A stretch of 49,604 nt of DNA, taken from an uncultured Anaeroplasmataceae bacterium (GTDB taxonomy: Bacteria > Bacillota_I > Bacilli_A > Acholeplasmatales > Anaeroplasmataceae). The DNA lies in assembly GCA_934229785.1 (NCBI GenBank), contig CAKQEA010000013.1:1-49604 (forward strand), in the 5' to 3' direction. The notes under the pieces are model-generated. The model did not search any database and had not been told where the DNA came from. It saw only the letters and a program-made list of their open reading frames with translations. Of the stretch, positions 15,492 to 24,049 are shown in pieces (positions within the stretch are counted from its first letter, which is position 1; the number at the start of each line of letters is the position of its first letter). The translations under genes and the position numbers were made by a program.

Positions 15492-17010
15492 TTATAATGA
15501 TTCCAAGTAGTCTAACATACAAATAAGTTTCCTGAATTTTGTATTTCCTAATATTTTATTATCACTTTCATATATCTTTGTCAGAGTAATTCTTAAATTT
15601 TTTGTAGAAATATGTCTTAAGTTCGAAAATAAATATGACAATTTTTCGTAATTTTTTTGTGTATTATCAATTGCTACTAAGGCTTCTTCCTCAGTATTTA
15701 AAATTCTTATTTGGGCTCCTTCACTATCACATTGCGAATACATATCTTCTTTTGATTTGAAACGATGATTTGTTAGGTAGCTTATGTCAAAATCACTACA
15801 TTTTTTAGCATAACGGTATAATGGAGTATAACTTGTTCTTGGAAATAAAGAGGTTTCTCTTCTTACAATGCTTAAAATATCTTCACTATTCATATCTAAA
15901 TTATTAAACAAAACATCTAAAATTAAGTCATTTTGTTTAATAATTTGCTTTTTATCACTTATTGGTTTTGTTCCGATATGGAATGCTGTTAAACCGTCAA
16001 TGTTTGTTAATTCATCAATACCAGTTACTGCAAGTGCTTTTGGATTATCTTGCTCATAAACAAAACTCTTAACTGCTTCTTGAAATGTTCTAATTAATTC
16101 AAGTGGAATCCCTACTTGTATATTTTCACTTATGATATTGTAAATTTGAGAAAAATTATTTGTCCTAATACAAGTCATATTAATATTTGCAATATGTTTG
16201 ATAAACATTTCTGGTTCAATTACATCCTTGTCATATTCAATAAATATGAGTCTATTTGCTAAGTTGTTTATTTCAAAATTGTCCAAATTATCACTCACAT
16301 CTTCTAAAATTTGCAATATGTATTTATCAGAAATTGAATAACCAAGAAAAATTATCGGTTTTTCTACAAAGGATATTAATAATTTTGAATGATAAAACGT
16401 CTTTTTTTCATTGAATTTTTTGTAGTCATCACCAGTGATAACGATTGAATTTGGTTGAGTACAACATCCATGAATTTTATATATTTCACCATACCCAATG
16501 CATTGGTCCATTACAAATGCTCTACTACCAACAACCCTTTTAAAAGAAGTATTGTCTTCAATTAATGTATCGTAATTAGTTGTTATTATATTTGAGCACC
16601 TATTTAGCATAGAGATAAAATCATTTTTTTCTTTATTGAAGCACTCATTTGTTGATGCTTTTTTAAAAAAATTAGCTAAAAATATTTTAAATGGAGAAAT
16701 TCTTCCATTATCTAATTCATTTTTATTTTTTTCATAAAGAATATAATTTATGTGAGATATTACTGACGATATTATTATAAAAATATTCTACATATTCTTT
16801 TTCTATTTCAGAAGCAACAAGCTCTAGATTTTGATTAAACTTTTGCATTAAATATCCATAGTGAGAAGGTGAATTATTATACTCTTTTATTACCATTTTT
16901 AATAAATTTTCCCATGTAGGTGTTCCTAAATATCTTTTTGATATACCAGAACCTATAAATACTACTGGCTTTTTTTTGAAATTCTTAAATAAATCATTAA
17001 TACTTTTCAT
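15492..17010 (-). pseudogene. SIR2-domain protein, frameshifted (defence-like)
   Basis: Read as one gene of about 505 codons broken by a one-base shift. The N-terminal part (17010 down to 16732, 92 codons) begins MKSINDLFKNF and contains VVFIGSGIS, the SIR2 nucleotide loop. The remainder (about 16790 to 15492) continues in another frame with TTNYDTLIED, KIHGC carrying the active-site His, and PIIFLGYSISD, all hallmarks of SIR2-like NAD-consuming domains found in anti-phage proteins. The total, 1519 bases, is 3n+1, so one extra base (or loss of two) within about 16734-16795 explains it. The last 250 residues are unrecognised. AAGGAT precedes the ATG. Phase variation or a sequence error are alternatives. 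Confidence 0.75.
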
Positions 17011-17485
17011 AAATCATTTATCCTTTCTTTTTAAGCCTTAATTATTATGGAATAATAAGGTTGTACTTTGTACATTATTAATCTAATATTACATGATTAT
17101 TGGATTAATGTCTACATATTATAGTTTCCAATCCTTTTAATTTTGTACTAATTTGTTTGTTATTGTAATAGTTCATATAGTCAGGCATTGTTTTTTTCTA
17201 CCTCATCTAGTTGTTCAAATTCATATTCATGCCCATATTGCATTGAATTTTTTTACATAATTGTGAAATGAAATAACCACTTTTATATAGTTCTTTTATT
17301 TTTTTTCTTAATTTCATAATAAAACCCCAAAAGTCGTTCCAGTTTTACTTGGCCTAACTTATGGGTGGTAACTATATTTGATGTTTTTATTTGCTAAATT
17401 ATGAGAAGTTTATTAATTATGCAAATTATGTTCTTTAAGAAATCTAAGAACTGATACAAATCAAAAGAAATTTCTCTTTGATAAT
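17011..17485. other. Gene-poor stretch with palindromes upstream of the SIR2 gene
   Basis: No intact gene seen. Contains ATTATTATGGAATAATAA (17041-17058), the operator-like TGTACTTTGTACA (17062-17074) and an imperfect 10-bp inverted repeat (about 17079-17111), all lying in the region that would hold the SIR2 promoter, plus the broken small ORF at 17181-17317. TCAAAAGAAATTTCTCTTTGA (start 17461) may be part of a weak terminator for the minus-strand PBP gene. Confidence 0.4.
17181..17317 (-). pseudogene. Broken small ORF (about 45 codons) with an A-tract frameshift
   Basis: From the ATG at 17317 the reading is MKLRKKIKELYKSGYFISQL then CKK, after which the frame stops at 17207. Adding one A to the seven-A tract (about 17246-17252) restores an acidic ending with QYGHEYEFEQLDEVEKNNA and a TGA at 17181. 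The coherent charge pattern in the second frame suggests genuine coding sequence that lost a base. No known family. It lies upstream of, and on the same strand as, the SIR2 gene. Confidence 0.35.
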
Positions 17486-19114
17486 TTAATTAAGTAAATT
17501 TAGTGCTTGTAAGAAGAGTTCTTTAGGGACTCTTTTTAAATATTTATCAGTTAAATAGGTATTTGTTGTTCCACACCAGCAGGAAATTAAATAAGAATCA
17601 GTAAATCCAATTAAATAGGAATCATAATCGGTTGAGCCACTTTTTCCATAACAAGTGGTTTTAGTGTTTTTTTGAATGCTACTACATGTTGAATTTTCTA
17701 TGTTTACATCAAATGGAGCGTGAAGTAAATTGTGTATTTCTTCACATATCTTTTTATTTAATAGCTGTTTTGTTTGAGGCTTACTTTTGATTGTTTTGTT
17801 ATTTATGCTTATTTCATTAATAAATTTTGGTGTTACATATAATCCATTTTTAAAAAATTGATAGTAGATATTTGTTAATTCCATTAATGACATTCCGACA
17901 CTTCCTAGGGCTAGTGATGGATATGGTTTGGCTTCAATGTTATATTTTTTTAGATGATAGACTAATGTATTGTAGCCAAGAAGATTGTGCATTTTAGTTG
18001 CATAGATATTGTCTGAAACAGCTAATGCTTTTTTCATGTTTATATTTCCATAATATATTCCACTACTATTTGTTATGGTTGCGATACTATCTTTGTAGTT
18101 AAATGAATACGGGCTACTGTTAAATTTTTGGTCTTTTAACCCACATTTTATTGCTTCATAGTATAGTATAGGCTTTATAGTTGAACCAATATCTCTTTTT
18201 GAATTTGTTGCGATATTAAAGCTGTTTTCAAAATAATTTTTTCCTCCTATACAAAAAGCCACATATCCTGCTTCATCATAGATTAAAAGTGAGTAATCTA
18301 TTTTTTTGTCTGTCTTGATGGCTTCTAGTTTTTTATTATAGGCTGTTTTTATTATTATTTTATTACCAAAATTTGCCTCAAGCTTTTGTTTTTTTAATTC
18401 ATTTATGACTTCATCAATATAATATAACTTATGTGATGATGTATAGCTTTTATTTAGATTTAGTTTTATTTTACAGGGGGAAAGACCTAGTTTTTTTAAG
18501 TAAATGTTGGTTTTATTGTTCCATTTTTCTATGTTGTTTGAGTAAACTGAGGGTTTATTCCATAAGGCTATTAGAGATATTAATTCATAGTCAGTTAAAT
18601 CTTGTATTTTTTTATTATAATAGTATTTTGCTGCATTTGTTAATCCATAAATATTGTTGCCGAAGTAGATTGATGATAAATATTCTGTTAATATCTCGTC
18701 CTTTGTTAATTTATTTTCAACTTTTATCGCAAGTATTATTTCCTTTAGCTTTCTGGTTATTGTTTTATTATTATTTAAGTAGGTGTTTTTTACATATTGC
18801 TGAGTAATTGTAGAAGCACCTTGTTTTTCGTTATTCTTTATATTTGTAAATGTTGCTTTTATTATTCTTTTTAAAGAAAAGCCTTTATGAGTATAAAAAT
18901 CCTTATCTTCAATTTGAATAATGTAATTTATTTGTGTTTCATTTAAATCATTAATGTTGATTGTATTTGTTATATGCTTATTATTTAATAAAGCTATTTC
19001 ATTATTTTCTTTATCTAATATTTGAATAATTGGGTTTTCATTTATTTTATCATTTGATAATAATAGCATTATAAATAATAAGATTGTTGTTATAATTATT
19101 ATTAATCTTTTCAA
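17486..19114 (-). CDS. Class A penicillin-binding protein (glycosyltransferase/transpeptidase)
   Basis: Membrane-anchored bifunctional peptidoglycan synthase. Seen: an N-terminal membrane segment (about 2-21), GT51 motifs IEDKDFYTHKG with the catalytic Glu and GASTITQQYVKN, then transpeptidase motifs STIKP (active Ser), SDN and KSGST. About 542 residues is short for class A (650-900): linker and C-terminal extensions are minimal. The TTG at 19114 (MKRLIII) is preferred because GGTGG lies 5 nt upstream; GTG 19123 and TTG 19126 are in frame. Probably divergent promoters with pncC. Confidence 0.92.
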   Translation of the reverse strand: MKRLIIIITTILLFIMLLLSNDKINENPIIQILDKENNEIALLNNKHITNTININDLNETQINYIIQIEDKDFYTHKGFSLKRIIKATFTNIKNNEKQGASTITQQYVKNTYLNNNKTITRKLKEIILAIKVENKLTKDEILTEYLSSIYFGNNIYGLTNAAKYYYNKKIQDLTDYELISLIALWNKPSVYSNNIEKWNNKTNIYLKKLGLSPCKIKLNLNKSYTSSHKLYYIDEVINELKKQKLEANFGNKIIIKTAYNKKLEAIKTDKKIDYSLLIYDEAGYVAFCIGGKNYFENSFNIATNSKRDIGSTIKPILYYEAIKCGLKDQKFNSSPYSFNYKDSIATITNSSGIYYGNINMKKALAVSDNIYATKMHNLLGYNTLVYHLKKYNIEAKPYPSLALGSVGMSLMELTNIYYQFFKNGLYVTPKFINEISINNKTIKSKPQTKQLLNKKICEEIHNLLHAPFDVNIENSTCSSIQKNTKTTCYGKSGSTDYDSYLIGFTDSYLISCWCGTTNTYLTDKYLKRVPKELFLQALNLLN

Positions 19115-19154
19115 TTTTACCACCAAAATTAGTATGTGCAGGTTTTATTGTTTA

Positions 19155-19183
19155 TTGTAGAAATCTCTTATTTTTGGTAAAAT
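19155..19183 (+). promoter_or_regulatory. Promoter of pncC
   Basis: TTGTAG at 19155-19160, 17-bp spacer, TAAAAT at 19178-19183, about 35 nt before the start codon. Confidence 0.55.
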
Positions 19184-19216
19184 ATATATAGATTTTTAAT
19201 TTTTATGGAGGCTTAT

Positions 19217-19675
19217 ATGAATATTATTGAGGCTTTAAAAAGTAAGAATATGACAATTTCAACTGCAGAATCGCTTACAGCTGGTCTTGTTGCATCAAAT
19301 ATTTGTTCAATTTCAGGTGCATCTAATTACTTTAAAGGTGGAGTTGTTGCCTATACTAAGGAAATTAAATGTAATTTATTAGGACTTAAAATGGCAGACA
19401 TTGAAAAATATAGTGTTTATAGTAATGAAACTGTAAGTAGTATGGCTAGTGGAGTAATGCGATTGACAAATAGTGATATAGCTATAGCGACATCAGGGGT
19501 TGCTGGACCTGGAGATGATGAAGGTGTTAAGGCTGGAACGGTATATTTTTGCATAAAAATTAAAGATAAAAAATATTTATTTAAAGAATTATTTACTGGA
19601 GATAGAAATGCTGTTAGAGAAAATGCTAGTAGATTTGTTATTGATAAGACCATTAAGTTATTAAATGAGAATTAA
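19217..19675 (+). CDS. pncC: Nicotinamide-nucleotide amidase (CinA C-terminal domain family)
   Basis: Hydrolyses NMN to nicotinate mononucleotide in NAD recycling. Seen: TAESLTAGLVAS near residue 17 with the catalytic Ser/Lys region, ISGASNYFKGGVVAYT, and the conserved TSGVAGPGDD near 95. 152 residues is the single-domain PncC form rather than full CinA (about 410), so no competence role is implied. GGAGG is 5 nt before the ATG at 19217. Its presence near a (broken) NAD-consuming SIR2 gene may be coincidental. Confidence 0.92.
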   Translation: MNIIEALKSKNMTISTAESLTAGLVASNICSISGASNYFKGGVVAYTKEIKCNLLGLKMADIEKYSVYSNETVSSMASGVMRLTNSDIAIATSGVAGPGDDEGVKAGTVYFCIKIKDKKYLFKELFTGDRNAVRENASRFVIDKTIKLLNEN

Positions 19676-19876
19676 TTGGTAGTATTGTAATTAATAGAAT
19701 TGTTTATTAAAATAATATATATGATAGTTAATATTCAAATATTTAAAAATGTATTCTTTTTTTACTTGTTATAAATGATACAAAGAGAATGAACATATAG
19801 AATGAAAAAATAATTTAATTAGGTGGTGTATAAAATGATTCCTAACTTATTTAAAAGAAGTACAATGTCGTTATGA

Positions 19877-20230
19877 GTGGTGCAAATAATTGGTTCATTA
19901 ATGCTTATAGCATTGACAATTTTTCTTGTTATTAAGGAAATGTATTCTTTGACTATTATTGCCTCTTTAACAATTGTTTTTCTTTTGATTAGCCTAGTAT
20001 TGACTATTAGAAGGTATAGTTGGTTTAAGAATAATAATGATATTAAGGCTGGATATATTGAAAGTGTGGACTATTATAGAGTTTATACTATTAAAATTAA
20101 ATGTAAGGATAAGGTTTATACAGCGACTTGTAGTGGTTTTATTTCATCTAAGATTAAATATCAAGTAGGTAGAACCTGTATATTTGTTGTTGATAAAAAT
20201 GATAAGGCATATATTAAAACTATTAATTGA
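19877..20230 (+). CDS. Small membrane protein, truncated by or restarting after an in-frame TGA
   Basis: Two predicted membrane spans (about residues 3-20 and 25-43) followed by a soluble beta-rich domain of about 70 residues (DIKAGYIESVDYYRVYTIKI...). No family recognised. The best start signal is further upstream: AGGTGG at 19821-19826 and ATG at 19835 open the same frame (MIPNLFKRSTMSL), but TGA at 19874-19876 interrupts it directly before GTG 19877. Either the TGA replaces a TGG, or the 13-codon peptide is a leader with restart at GTG. Trp elsewhere is TGG and TGA is a used stop, so decoding as Trp is unlikely. Confidence 0.6.
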   Translation: MVQIIGSLMLIALTIFLVIKEMYSLTIIASLTIVFLLISLVLTIRRYSWFKNNNDIKAGYIESVDYYRVYTIKIKCKDKVYTATCSGFISSKIKYQVGRTCIFVVDKNDKAYIKTIN

Positions 20231-20252
20231 TATAATAATGTTATTTTAAGTT

Positions 20253-20290
20253 GGAAGGTTTATACCTTCCTATTTTTGATTTTTTGATTT
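20253..20290 (+). terminator. Terminator before rpsF
   Basis: Stem GGAAGGT (20253-20259)/ACCTTCC (20264-20270), loop TTAT, followed by a T-rich tail. Confidence 0.88.
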
Positions 20291-20301
20291 TTAAAAAAAT
20301 A

Positions 20302-20330
20302 TTGCAATTATATAAATGCTATGATATAAT
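20302..20330 (+). promoter_or_regulatory. Promoter of the rpsF-ssb-rpsR operon
   Basis: TTGCAA at 20302-20307, 17-bp spacer, TATAAT at 20325-20330. Confidence 0.78.
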
Positions 20331-20336
20331 TACAAA

Positions 20337-20390
20337 GCATTCGTTTGAATGCCCTTGCCTAGAACCTATGCTAGGCCGGAAAGTCCAAAA
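20337..20390 (+). promoter_or_regulatory. Ribosomal leader of rpsF, probable S6:S18 binding site
   Basis: Two hairpins: GCATTC/GAATGC (20337-20342/20347-20352) and GCCTAG/CTAGGC (20357-20362/20371-20376) followed by CGGAAAGTCC next to the ribosome site. The CCG next to a hairpin and the location before rpsF fit the known S6:S18 autoregulatory leader. The match to the published consensus is by memory only. Confidence 0.55.
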
Positions 20391-20404
20391 GGAGGTTAAC
20401 TTAA

Positions 20405-20692
20405 ATGAAAAAATACGAAGTAATGTACATTTTACGTTCAAATCTTGATCAAGAGTCTATTAAGGCAGCAATCGAAAATGTTAATAAGATTTTCACTGCA
20501 AATGATTCTAAAGTGTTAGAATGTAAGGAATGGGGCTTAAGAGAGTTAGCTTATGAAATTGAACATAATAAGAAGGGTTATTATGTTTGGTCATTAGTTG
20601 AGGCTACTCCAAAGGCTGTAAGTGAATTCAACCGTATCGCAGGATACACTGAATCAATTATTCGTCATATCGTTGTTGTTGACGGAGAATAA
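20405..20692 (+). CDS. rpsF: 30S ribosomal protein S6
   Basis: Binds 16S rRNA with S18 in the 30S platform. Seen: MKKYEVMYILR, DSKVLECKEWGLRELAYEI, KKGYYVWSLVEA and the C-terminal ESIIRHIVVV strand, all typical. 95 residues, no long acidic tail. AAAGGAGG is 8 nt from the ATG. First gene of the rpsF-ssb-rpsR operon; probably feedback-regulated by the leader at 20337-20390. Confidence 0.97.
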   Translation: MKKYEVMYILRSNLDQESIKAAIENVNKIFTANDSKVLECKEWGLRELAYEIEHNKKGYYVWSLVEATPKAVSEFNRIAGYTESIIRHIVVVDGE

Positions 20693-20706
20693 TTGGGTGA
20701 TAAACT

Positions 20707-21225
20707 ATGAATAAGGTAGTTTTAACTGGAAGAATCACGAGAGATCCTGAGATTCGTTATACTCAAAATGGCTTATCTAATTTAAGATTTAGTGTTGCCG
20801 TTGATAGAGCTGTTGCACGTGATGCTTCAGGTAATCGTCAGGCAGACTTTATTAATTGTGTAGCCTTTGGCCAACAGGCAGATTTTATTTCTCGTTATGT
20901 TAAAAAGGGAAATATGCTTGCTATTGAAGGTAGAATTCAAACTGGTCAATATCAGGATCAAAATAATCAAACTCGCTATACTACAGATGTTATTGTTGAA
21001 AGAGTTGAGAATATGACTCCAAGAGATCCAAATTCTCAATCAAATGGTTATCAACAACCTCAATATCAACAGCAGTATCAGCAAAATCCATATCAAGGAT
21101 ATAATAATCCATCATATGGACAATCTCAGCCTACTTATCAACAACCACAAAACGCTCAACCTGCTAGTGTTGAGAGTCCTAAAACATTTAATGTTGATGT
21201 AGCTGATGATGACTTACCATTCTAA
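20707..21225 (+). CDS. ssb: Single-stranded DNA-binding protein
   Basis: Coats ssDNA in replication, repair and recombination. Seen: OB-fold NKVVLTGRITRDPEIRYTQNG, FINCVAFGQQADFI, GRIQTGQY; a Gln/Asn/Tyr/Pro-rich flexible linker (about 112-155); and the partner-binding tip DDDLPF at the C-terminus. 172 residues. Located between rpsF and rpsR, the conserved Firmicutes order, 14 nt after rpsF. Confidence 0.97.
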   Translation: MNKVVLTGRITRDPEIRYTQNGLSNLRFSVAVDRAVARDASGNRQADFINCVAFGQQADFISRYVKKGNMLAIEGRIQTGQYQDQNNQTRYTTDVIVERVENMTPRDPNSQSNGYQQPQYQQQYQQNPYQGYNNPSYGQSQPTYQQPQNAQPASVESPKTFNVDVADDDLPF

Positions 21226-21243
21226 TTAAGGAGGAAAATTTGT

Positions 21244-21492
21244 ATGCAGCAAAATCGTAGAAATGACCGTGACGGACAACGTCGTGGCCGTAAAAAAGTT
21301 TGTTACTTTACTCAAAACCATATTGAGCATATTGATTTTAAGGATGTAGATTTATTAAGAAAGTTCGTTACTGATAGAGGAAAGATTTTACCTCGTCGTG
21401 CAACTGGTACATCTGCAAAATATCAAAGAAAGCTTGCTATCGCTATTAAGCGTGCTCGTCATATGGCTTTATTACCATTCGTTAAAGACTAA
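21244..21492 (+). CDS. rpsR: 30S ribosomal protein S18
   Basis: Partner of S6 in the 30S platform. Seen: a basic N-terminus, [37 protein letters not shown], and the C-terminal [10 protein letters not shown]. 82 residues. AAGGAGG lies before the ATG; a strong terminator follows at 21565. Confidence 0.97.
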   Translation: MQQNRRNDRDGQRRGRKKVCYFTQNHIEHIDFKDVDLLRKFVTDRGKILPRRATGTSAKYQRKLAIAIKRARHMALLPFVKD

Positions 21493-21564
21493 TTTGGCTT
21501 TTTTGGTAAATAGATGAACTTAATTTATAAATGACAAAATCAATTTTTGATGATGTCTAAAATG

Positions 21565-21591
21565 AAACCATGAGTAATCATGGTTTTTTTT
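21565..21591 (+). terminator. Terminator of rpsF-ssb-rpsR
   Basis: Perfect 9-bp stem 21565-21573/21578-21586 (AAACCATGA/TCATGGTTT), loop GTAA, then T8. Confidence 0.92.
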
Positions 21592-21736
21592 GATAAAAAA
21601 ATATAATTAGAATTTAGTTGCTTTTGATATAATTGTGCTATTTTATTGTTAACTTTTACATTTTTTTGACTAAAAACCTTATTTTCTTTAAAAATGTTGA
21701 TGAAAAATGAAAAAATATAAAAAAATTATCAAAGTA

Positions 21737-21766
21737 TTGTCAAAAAGTTTGGTTTTGGTATATAAT
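21737..21766 (+). promoter_or_regulatory. Promoter of glnN
   Basis: TTGTCA at 21737-21742, 18-bp spacer, TATAAT at 21761-21766. Confidence 0.7.
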
Positions 21767-21822
21767 ATCTATGGGAATGATTTAACTAGCATTTAGGTTA
21801 GTTATTTATTATGGAGGGTAAA

Positions 21823-23901
21823 ATGGATTTTGATAATAAGGATTTTGGAACAAATGTTTTTTCTGAAGCTATAATGAGAGAAAAGCTTCCTGGACCAGTA
21901 TATGATAAATGGTGTGAAGCTGTTAATAAGGAGGATGCCTTAGATACTAATACTGCTGCAGCAATTGCTCATGCTATGAAGGAATGGGCTATTTCTAAGG
22001 GATGTACTCATTATACTCACTGGTTTCATCCGCTTAATGGAACTACTGCAGAAAAGCATGATTCGTTTTTAGATAAAAAGAATGAGCATACTATAACTAA
22101 ATTTAGTGGAAAGGCTTTGATTAAGGGTGAGCCTGATGCTTCAAGCTTTCCATCTGGTGGTCTTCGTTCTACTTTTGAAGCTCGTGGTTATTCATATTGG
22201 GATTGTAGAAGCAATGCTTTTATTAGAGATAATATTTTATATGTACCATCTATTTTTGTTTCTTTTAATGGAGAGTCATTAGATGATAAGAAGCCACTTT
22301 TATCATCTTTAGAAGCTTTGTCAACTCAGGCAACAAGAGTTTGTAATGCTTTTGGTATGAAGGATGTTACATCTGTAGGTGCATATATAGGCCTTGAGCA
22401 AGAGTATTTTTTAGTTGATAAGGAGTTATTTTTAGCTCGTAGAGATTTATTTTTAACAGGTCGTACTCTTCTTGGTACACTTCCTCCTAAGGGTCAGGAA
22501 CTTGAACAGCATTATTTTGGTACTATTCCACAAAGAGTTAAGGCATTTATGGATGAGATAGATGTTGAGCTATGGAAGCTTGGTATTTATGCAAAAAGTG
22601 AGCATAATGAGGTTGCTCCAGGTCAGTTTGAGCTTGCTCCAATTTATGCAAATCAAAATCTTGCCATTGATCAAAATATGATTATGATGGATGTAATGAG
22701 TCGTACTGCTTTAAAGCATGGTCTTGTTTGCCTACTTGCTGAAAAGCCTTATAAGGGTGTTAATGGTAGTGGTAAGCATAATAATTATTCTTGTATTACT
22801 AATACTGGGGTAATGCTATTTGATCCAGGTAAGGATAGTGCTGATAATGTTAGATTTTTAATTTTTACAGCAGCTTTAATTAAGGCTTGTGATGAATATG
22901 CTGAGCTTATTAGAATGGCTTCATCAGGCCCTGGTAATGATTTCCGTTTGGGTGCAAATGAAGCTCCTCCTGCTATTGTTTCAATGTTTTTATCAAAGCC
23001 AGTTGAGGATTTATTATTTGGTTTAACTTCAGGTAAGCCAACAAGCTATGTTAAGAGTGCTTTAAACAACTTTGGTATGCTATCAATTTCAGAGCTTCCT
23101 AAGGATACATCTGATAGAAATAGAACTTCACCTGTTGCTTTTACCGGTAATAAGTTTGAGTTCCGTATGCTTGGCTCTAGTCAAAATCCTTCTGAGCTTA
23201 ATGTTGTAATAAATACTGCTTTAGCTAAATCTTTAGGCGAAATAGCTGATGAACTTGAAAATCATAAATATCGTCAGGATGTTAGAAAGGCAGCAATTGA
23301 AATTGTTTCTAATATTGTTAAGGAGCACGGAAGAGTTGTCTTTGATGGTGATGGTTATTCATCTTCTTGGGTTTTAGAGGCAGAAAAGAGAGGCTTGCCA
23401 AATATAAAGACATTTGTTGAATCTGTTCCATATTTAACTAGTCAAAAGAGTATTGATTTATTTACTAAGTATGGTATTTTTACAGAAAATGAGCTTAAGG
23501 CTCGTGAAGAGATTAAATATGAACATTATATTAATGTTAGATCAATTGAAATTCGTACATTTATTTCAATGGTTTACTCAGAGTTTATTCCAGCTTTAAC
23601 TAAGGAAATCAAAGAAATTACTTCACTTGGAGCTTATATGCCTAAGCACTTTGAAATAAAGGCAAGACATATTAGTGAGGCTATTGATAGAATAAGCGAT
23701 GTTACTGAGGAATTAAAGAAGAAGTTTGAGGACACTCTTAAGATTACAAGTGTTAAAGATAAGGCTATGAATATTGTTAATGAGGTTATGCCTTTAGTTG
23801 ATAAGGCTAGATTTGAATGTGATAGTATTGAAAGACATCTATCAATTAAAAATCATCCTTATCCTTCTTATGAAAAATTATTCTTTGCTTTAGATTTTTA
23901 A
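21823..23901 (+). CDS. glnN: Glutamine synthetase type III
   Basis: ATP-dependent synthesis of glutamine from glutamate and ammonium. Seen: the type III signature PSGGLRSTFEARGYSYWD near residue 105, LGIYAKSEHNEVAPGQFEL (metal and substrate site), KPYKGVNGSGKHNNYS (nucleotide/substrate loop) and NRTSPVAFTGNKFEFRMLGSS split over the C-terminal catalytic part. 692 residues is standard for GSIII and much longer than GSI. ATG 21823 is preferred to 21811 because the GGAGG at 21813-21817 overlaps the latter. Monocistronic, with its own promoter and terminator. No GlnR-type operator recognised. Confidence 0.95.
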   Translation: MDFDNKDFGTNVFSEAIMREKLPGPVYDKWCEAVNKEDALDTNTAAAIAHAMKEWAISKGCTHYTHWFHPLNGTTAEKHDSFLDKKNEHTITKFSGKALIKGEPDASSFPSGGLRSTFEARGYSYWDCRSNAFIRDNILYVPSIFVSFNGESLDDKKPLLSSLEALSTQATRVCNAFGMKDVTSVGAYIGLEQEYFLVDKELFLARRDLFLTGRTLLGTLPPKGQELEQHYFGTIPQRVKAFMDEIDVELWKLGIYAKSEHNEVAPGQFELAPIYANQNLAIDQNMIMMDVMSRTALKHGLVCLLAEKPYKGVNGSGKHNNYSCITNTGVMLFDPGKDSADNVRFLIFTAALIKACDEYAELIRMASSGPGNDFRLGANEAPPAIVSMFLSKPVEDLLFGLTSGKPTSYVKSALNNFGMLSISELPKDTSDRNRTSPVAFTGNKFEFRMLGSSQNPSELNVVINTALAKSLGEIADELENHKYRQDVRKAAIEIVSNIVKEHGRVVFDGDGYSSSWVLEAEKRGLPNIKTFVESVPYLTSQKSIDLFTKYGIFTENELKAREEIKYEHYINVRSIEIRTFISMVYSEFIPALTKEIKEITSLGAYMPKHFEIKARHISEAIDRISDVTEELKKKFEDTLKITSVKDKAMNIVNEVMPLVDKARFECDSIERHLSIKNHPYPSYEKLFFALDF

Positions 23902-23923
23902 TTAAAATATTATTATAATAAAT

Positions 23924-23968
23924 AGTACTAGATGTATAGCTTTATAAATTTAGTACTTTTTTATTTTT
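23924..23968 (+). terminator. Terminator of glnN
   Basis: Stem AGTACTA (23924-23930)/TAGTACT (23951-23957) with a 20-nt loop, then a T-rich run. Confidence 0.75.
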
Positions 23969-24049
23969 TTTAGTTTTTTTCTTTTGTTTGTTTAAAATTG
24001 ATTTATGTATGCTATAATCAAATAAATATAACAAGTGGGGGATAAGAAT

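Larger units (their letters stand above)
21493..21822 (+). other. Intergenic region between rpsR and glnN
   Basis: No ORF. Holds the rpsR terminator (21565-21591), the glnN promoter (21737-21766) and a small hairpin AACTAGC/GTTAGTT (21783-21789/21796-21802) close to the glnN ribosome site. The stretch 21592-21736 is AT-rich with nothing further seen. Confidence 0.6.

Noticed and set aside
17330..17390. T-box on the plus strand suggested by GGGTGGTAAC near 17363
   Set aside because: No stem I, no terminator and no plus-strand gene follow; the match is short.
18433..18807. Plus-strand ORF of 124 codons inside the PBP gene
   Set aside because: Antisense to well-conserved GT51 coding sequence, with no ribosome site and no family features.
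19835..20230. TGA read as tryptophan (genetic code 4)
   Set aside because: Trp is encoded by TGG throughout the window and TGA ends several genes in ATGA overlaps (33699-33701, 35708-35710), so code 11 applies.
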